Shown piece by piece: positions 5,348-8,752 of a stretch of 8,752 bases of DNA. Source of the DNA: Leptospira sp. 96542 (lineage in GTDB: Bacteria > Spirochaetota > Leptospiria > Leptospirales > Leptospiraceae); the NCBI GenBank assembly GCA_029310945.1, contig JARJFC010000095.1, positions 1 through 8,752 on the forward strand, written 5' to 3'. Below the pieces are notes generated by a model. It made no database searches, had not been told where the DNA came from, and worked only from the letters and a program-made list of their open reading frames with translations. The position numbers and the translations under genes are program-made. Position 1 is the first letter of the stretch. Each line of letters opens with the position of its first letter.

Positions 5348-7399
5348 TCAGAGCTTGATGTCCAGCGACACATACACCGCCCGCCCCGGGGCGGGCGAGT
5401 ACATGGGCTGATCGGCGCCGCCCCAGAAGAAGTTGTCGTACCAGACGTACTCGTACTGGCGGTCCGCGAGGTTGCGGACCTGCAGATCGAGGCTCACGGT
5501 CGAGGTGAGCGCATGGCGCAGGCTGGCATCGAACAAGGCAAAGCCACCGTGCTTGCCCTGTGCATTCAGGTTGTCGATGTAGTAGTCGTCCTGCGCGCGC
5601 CCTTGCAGGCCGAAACGCCAGTTGGCGTTGGGCTGGTACTCCACGCCCAGGTTGCTGATGTAGCGCGGGGTCGAGATGACCTGCTTGCCGTCCAGCGACA
5701 CGCCGTCCACGGTGCCGCTGATCACACGCGCTTCTTGAATGGCATGCGAGGCCCAGGTGCGCCAGGCGCGGTTGATCTGCACGCTGCCTTGCAGGTCCAC
5801 GCCACGCCGCCGTGTCTCCCCCAGCCCGACGGTGGTGCCGGTGCTGGGCATGTTGGCGACTTCGTCGGTCGCGTCCTGCTGCCAGACCGCCACGCGCACT
5901 TCGGATTGCGGCACCGGGCTGAACTTCACGCCCAACTCGGTGCCGGTGTTGATGGACGGGTCATAGGCCTTGCTCTGCGCGCTGGTCACGTACGCGGGCT
6001 CGCGCGAGCCGGTCAAGATCTGAAAGGTCCGACCCCAGTTCGCATACACATGCGCGTCGGCCGCCAGGCTGTGGACCAGACTGAGCTTGGGCTGCGGAAT
6101 CCAGCCGTAGTCCTGTAAATCCGCCGTTTCACCCGTGGTGTTCAGGCGCGTGCGCCCGGAGAAACGGTCCACGCGCAAGGCGGGAATGACCTTGAAGTTC
6201 GGGCTGGCCTGGACGATGGCCTGCAGGTAAGCACCGAGGTTGTCCAGTGTGTATGCCTCGTCGTTCTGGGTGCGTGCGGGGGCGGCCGAGAAATCGGTGG
6301 GCACGCCGTAGCTGTAGCGGTAGCGCTGGTAGGCGTTGTCCTGGTGCTCGACGTTGACGCCGGCATCCAAGGTCAGCGTGGGGCTGGCGCGCCAGGTGAG
6401 CGTGCTCAGCAAGCCGGTTTGCTCCTCGTCCCAGATGCGGCGCTGGCGCGGCGCGTTGCCGGTGGGGTAGCTGGTGAAGGTCACGCGCCGGCCATCTTCG
6501 TAGCTGTTGCGATAGAGCTTGCTGGAGAGACTCAGGTCGTCGCGCAGTTGCCAGTCCAGGTGCAAGCTGATCTGGTTCATGTCGCGGTCATCGCCGTCGT
6601 TGGCGTTCTTGGCGGGAGACTGGGTCCGGCTGGCAGCCAGTTCGGACGCCGTCAGGAAACCCGGTTCCTCCGCTTCATGGTGGTAGGCGCGCGCGATCAG
6701 GCCGGTCTTCACCCGCCCGTCCTCGGAGGTGTAGAACCATTTGCCGCTCAGCACATATTTTTCGGAGTCGGAGTGGTCGCGATGACCATCGGAATCCTGC
6801 TTGGCGATGAAGTAGTTCTGCGCGAAACCACCGGACTCACGCCCCAGCGCCAGCTGGGCTTCCCGCGTGTTGAAGCTGCCATAGGTCAACCGGGCATCGG
6901 TGTAGTCACCGCCTTGCCGCGTGACCATGTTGAAGTTACCGCCGATGTTGTGCAGGCCGTAACGCGGGTCGTTGGTGCCACGCACCACTTCGATGTAGTC
7001 GATGTCCAGCGGGAACACCATGTCGATGAAACGCTGGTTGCCGCTGTTGACATTGCTGGGCACGCCGTCGATCAGCACCTTGATGCCGTTGATGTAGCCC
7101 TCGCCATTGAAGGCGCGAAACGTGGCCTTGCCAGACTCGGCGCCCATGCGGGTTTCGGTGAGCTGGACGCCGGGCATCTGGCCCATCAGCTCCCAGCTGG
7201 TCATCACGTTCTTGTCCTCGACCTGGTCGCCGCCCATGATGTCCACGGAGGTGAGGATGCTGTTGGTGGACAAACGACCGCCAGAGGATTCACGCACGGT
7301 GATTTCGCCCAGGGTGAAGGTTGCCTCGCCCGAGGATTGGGCTTGCGAGGAAAGATGGGATGCCGCCGCGATGGCGAGCGTGAGCGCTTTCTTTTTCAT
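5348..7399 (-). CDS. TonB-dependent outer-membrane receptor
   Basis: This 683-residue outer-membrane receptor would import a ligand using the TonB-ExbBD system. It has a signal peptide (MKKKALTLAIAAASHLSSQA, 1-20), a TonB-box-like stretch GEITVRES (31-38), and a plug domain (about 45-165) with MPGVQL (75-80), VLIDGVP (108-114) and IEVVRGTNDPRYGLHNIGGN (136-155), followed by VTRQGG. The remainder shows alternating beta-barrel strands with aromatic girdles. The C-terminus is AVYVSLDIKL, ending in Leu rather than the more common Phe. ATG 7397-7399 is chosen because the signal peptide begins there; ATG 7403-7405, two codons earlier, is equally possible. Neither has a clear Shine-Dalgarno. The gene starts 40 bp after the acyltransferase stop and should share its Fur-like promoter, so a siderophore or other iron-containing ligand is likely but unproven. 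Confidence 0.92.
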   Translation of the reverse strand: MKKKALTLAIAAASHLSSQAQSSGEATFTLGEITVRESSGGRLSTNSILTSVDIMGGDQVEDKNVMTSWELMGQMPGVQLTETRMGAESGKATFRAFNGEGYINGIKVLIDGVPSNVNSGNQRFIDMVFPLDIDYIEVVRGTNDPRYGLHNIGGNFNMVTRQGGDYTDARLTYGSFNTREAQLALGRESGGFAQNYFIAKQDSDGHRDHSDSEKYVLSGKWFYTSEDGRVKTGLIARAYHHEAEEPGFLTASELAASRTQSPAKNANDGDDRDMNQISLHLDWQLRDDLSLSSKLYRNSYEDGRRVTFTSYPTGNAPRQRRIWDEEQTGLLSTLTWRASPTLTLDAGVNVEHQDNAYQRYRYSYGVPTDFSAAPARTQNDEAYTLDNLGAYLQAIVQASPNFKVIPALRVDRFSGRTRLNTTGETADLQDYGWIPQPKLSLVHSLAADAHVYANWGRTFQILTGSREPAYVTSAQSKAYDPSINTGTELGVKFSPVPQSEVRVAVWQQDATDEVANMPSTGTTVGLGETRRRGVDLQGSVQINRAWRTWASHAIQEARVISGTVDGVSLDGKQVISTPRYISNLGVEYQPNANWRFGLQGRAQDDYYIDNLNAQGKHGGFALFDASLRHALTSTVSLDLQVRNLADRQYEYVWYDNFFWGGADQPMYSPAPGRAVYVSLDIKL

Positions 7400-7410
7400 G
7401 TGCATTTCGT

Positions 7411-7425
7411 GGGCTGCAGCAGCCC
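7411..7425. repeat. Small hairpin just upstream of the receptor start
   Basis: GGGCTG-cag-CAGCCC forms a 6-bp GC-rich stem in the 40-bp gap between the acyltransferase stop and the receptor start. It ends 11 bases before ATG 7397-7399, where a ribosome binding site would be expected. It may affect translation initiation or processing between the two cistrons; the effect is speculative. Confidence 0.35.
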
Positions 7426-7439
7426 GGAAAGAGGGAGAT

Positions 7440-8570
7440 TCAGAGATAACGAAGCAGGGCCACCGAGGTCGTGCGCTTGAAGCGCGCGTACCAGCGGCAC
7501 GGCCAGTAGATGAGCAGGAGAACCAGCCCCGCGCACACCCAGAGTTGCCACACCGCGTCAAAACCCCAGCGCGGCGCGCCCTGGACAGACTGGGCCGGTG
7601 CCAGCAACAGGTAGAGCAGGTGCAGCACGTAGAGGTGCAGCAGATAGAAGAACATCGGCGCGCTGCCCAGCACCACCAGCGCAGGCCAGGGGCGCACGCG
7701 CTCCAGCAGGGCCAGGGCGATCAAGCCCCATCCCAACGTGAGCAGCAGGAATTGCAGCGAGGGCGGGTACTTGGTGACGTTCAGGAACGCCATGACGGTC
7801 TGAACCGCGCTCGCGCCGGCGACCCAATCACGGTCGCCATACCCATGCGCGAGTCGCAGCCCCACGAACAGGATCAGAGCCGCCAAGCCCATGCCCAGCA
7901 GCAGGGTCTGCCGCCTCACTGCCGAGCCGGGCCGGTACAGCCGCCCCAGCTGGTAACCGAACAGGATCACGCCAATCCAGGGCAGAACCGGGTAGGAGGT
8001 GCGCACGCGCAGGCCCTCACCCAGTTCGATCCAACCCCGGTCATGCAGCACGGCCCAAGGCAGGAAGCCGGCTTCGCCCGAATGGAAATGCACGCCATCC
8101 AGCAGGTTGTGCCCGAACACGATCAGCAGACCCAGGCCCAGCTGCACCGACCAGGGCAGGTGCAGCAACAGGGCCAGCGCGAGCATCGAGAGGCCGATGG
8201 CCCAGATGACCTGCAGGTACACCGTGCGAGGCGGCAGCTCAAAGCTCCAGGCGAAGCCGACCAGGGTCAGTTCCAGAACGATGAGCAGCAATCCACGCTT
8301 GAACAGATAGGCGGATGTCTGCGCGGGATGAACGCCCGGGCGTTGCCCATGCAGCCAGGCCCCCAGCCCCGTGAGCAGAACGAAGATCGGCGCGCAGAAA
8401 TGGCTGAGCAGGCGGGTGAAGAAAAGCTCCGGCGGCGTCGCGTCGAGCTGCATCGGATCGGTCACCTGCCGATGAAGGAAGAAGAACTCGCGTGCGTGGT
8501 CGACGAGCATCAGAACCATGACGGCGCCACGCAGGGCGTCGATGCTCGCAAGACGGGAAAGGGGGGACAT
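7440..8570 (-). CDS. DUF1624/HGSNAT-like membrane acyltransferase
   Basis: This 376-residue polytopic inner-membrane protein resembles the heparan-alpha-glucosaminide N-acetyltransferase catalytic family (DUF1624, YeiB-like). The N-terminus RLASIDALRGAVMVLMLVDH (6-25) shows the D-x-x-RG motif and an Asp-His pair (24-25), the His being a candidate acetyl-transfer residue by analogy with human HGSNAT. FTRLLSHFCAPIFVLLTGLG follows at about 52-71. About ten hydrophobic helices are visible, with SYPVLPWIGVILFGYQLGRL in the middle and a Lys/Arg-rich C-terminal end. Such proteins are thought to move acyl groups from cytoplasmic acyl-CoA to substrates across the membrane; the bacterial substrate is generally unknown. 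I chose ATG 8568-8570 because similarity begins there; a GTG at 8592-8594 would add 8 residues. No strong Shine-Dalgarno precedes either. It is the first gene of the unit with the TonB-dependent receptor. Confidence 0.87.
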   Translation of the reverse strand: MSPLSRLASIDALRGAVMVLMLVDHAREFFFLHRQVTDPMQLDATPPELFFTRLLSHFCAPIFVLLTGLGAWLHGQRPGVHPAQTSAYLFKRGLLLIVLELTLVGFAWSFELPPRTVYLQVIWAIGLSMLALALLLHLPWSVQLGLGLLIVFGHNLLDGVHFHSGEAGFLPWAVLHDRGWIELGEGLRVRTSYPVLPWIGVILFGYQLGRLYRPGSAVRRQTLLLGMGLAALILFVGLRLAHGYGDRDWVAGASAVQTVMAFLNVTKYPPSLQFLLLTLGWGLIALALLERVRPWPALVVLGSAPMFFYLLHLYVLHLLYLLLAPAQSVQGAPRWGFDAVWQLWVCAGLVLLLIYWPCRWYARFKRTTSVALLRYL

Positions 8571-8620
8571 GAGGGCAAAAACGCGGCAAGACACCGCGTC
8601 CGGGCAATGACAAAACCCGC

Positions 8621-8650
8621 ATTTTAATGCAAATGCATTTTCATTAGCAA
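8621..8650 (-). promoter_or_regulatory. Predicted sigma-70 promoter of the acyltransferase-receptor unit
   Basis: Read on the minus strand, TTGCTA (8650-8645) is followed after 18 bp by TAAAAT (8626-8621). Both hexamers are close to the TTGACA/TATAAT consensus, and the region is conspicuously AT-rich against its surroundings. Transcription would start near 8612-8615, leaving a leader of about 42-45 bases before ATG 8570. Confidence 0.6.
8626..8645. promoter_or_regulatory. Fur-box-like operator
   Basis: AATGCAAATGCATTTTCATT is a nearly perfect 20-bp palindrome (9 of 10 pairs match). Its halves, AATGCAAAT and ATTTTCATT, match the Fur half-sites AATGATAAT (7 of 9) and ATTATCATT (8 of 9), but are separated by 2 bp instead of the usual 1. 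It fills the space between the predicted -35 and -10, the typical position for Fur repression. A related metal regulator such as Zur cannot be excluded. Confidence 0.6.
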
Positions 8651-8688
8651 CATGACAGCAGCCCCCGGTTTCGCCGCAGGCGTCCGCC

Positions 8689-8752
8689 TCAGGCCGATTC
8701 CGCGCGCAGCATCGCCTCGAACTCGCCCTGGGGCACCGGCCGGGAATGCAGG
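8689..8752 (-). CDS. Probable EAL-domain (c-di-GMP phosphodiesterase) protein, C-terminal end only
   Basis: Only the last 20 residues fall in the window: LHSRPVPQGEFEAMLRAESA, then TGA at 8689-8691. The pattern (F/H)-S-R-P-V-P-x-x-E-F-E-x-x-L is typical of the extreme C-terminus of EAL domains, which hydrolyse the second messenger c-di-GMP. The catalytic motifs and any GGDEF or sensor domains lie outside the window, so activity cannot be judged. It is on the same strand as the acyltransferase unit, 118 bp upstream of it, with that unit's own promoter between them. No convincing terminator is seen; AGGCG-tc-CGCCT just past the stop is too short. Confidence 0.55.
   Translation of the reverse strand, partial: LHSRPVPQGEFEAMLRAESA

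Noticed and set aside
4448..6118. 556-residue plus-strand open frame
   Set aside because: It reads across tehA out of frame and antisense to the TonB receptor; composition is Gly/Ala/Arg-rich with no family motifs. It is a high-GC shadow.
6344..7480. 378-residue plus-strand open frame
   Set aside because: It is antisense to the TonB receptor plug and barrel; no start signal or recognisable domain.
7107..8627. 506-residue Gln/Arg-rich plus-strand open frame
   Set aside because: It is antisense to the acyltransferase and the receptor N-terminus, and its Gln/His richness is the expected complement of Leu-rich membrane codons.
8677..8692. Intrinsic terminator after the EAL-domain fragment
   Set aside because: The dyad AGGCG-tc-CGCCT has a 5-bp stem with a 2-base loop and no T-run, too weak to support.

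Overview
The window is GC-rich double-stranded bacterial DNA with densely packed genes on both strands. The beta-class glutathione transferase, MmyB-type regulator, DUF1624 membrane acyltransferase, TehA-type channel and TonB-dependent receptor, together with base composition, suggest a betaproteobacterium, most likely Burkholderiales (Comamonadaceae or a relative). This placement is inference; there is no rRNA or tRNA here to settle it.

Left end (1-1338): decayed or rearranged. Bases 1 to about 120 are only about 28% GC (34 of 120) and stop abruptly inside a CsoR/FrmR-family repressor gene, of which only the first 40 codons remain. Upstream of that stub is a 294-bp non-coding stretch with a large imperfect inverted repeat built around TTGTCGACAA. 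Next comes an approximately 50-residue C-terminal scrap resembling a PIN-domain (VapC-like) toxin. It lies in a different frame, inside the 3' read-through of a beta-class glutathione S-transferase gene whose own stop codon seems to be lost. All three are on the minus strand. An AraC-family regulator (1477-2373, plus) diverges from the transferase.

Centre (2363-5309): an atypical SDR oxidoreductase (minus) is divergent from an MmyB-type XRE regulator (plus). The regulator is followed, with its stop codon overlapping the next ribosome binding site, by a TehA/SLAC1-family membrane protein that starts at TTG. A small inverted repeat in the shared promoter region overlaps the SDR ribosome binding site and is a plausible operator. 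A GC hairpin lies between tehA and the convergent receptor gene.

Right end (5348-8650): a two-gene minus-strand unit encodes a DUF1624/HGSNAT-like membrane acyltransferase and then a TonB-dependent receptor. Its promoter (TTGCTA, 18 bp, TAAAAT) has a nearly palindromic Fur-box-like sequence lying almost wholly between the -35 and -10 elements. The sequence therefore supports iron-repressed (or other metal-repressed) co-expression of an outer-membrane receptor with a membrane acyltransferase, which is the most interesting functional hypothesis here. The last 64 bases hold the C-terminal end of a probable EAL-domain protein.

I found no CRISPR array, complete mobile element, tRNA or rRNA.
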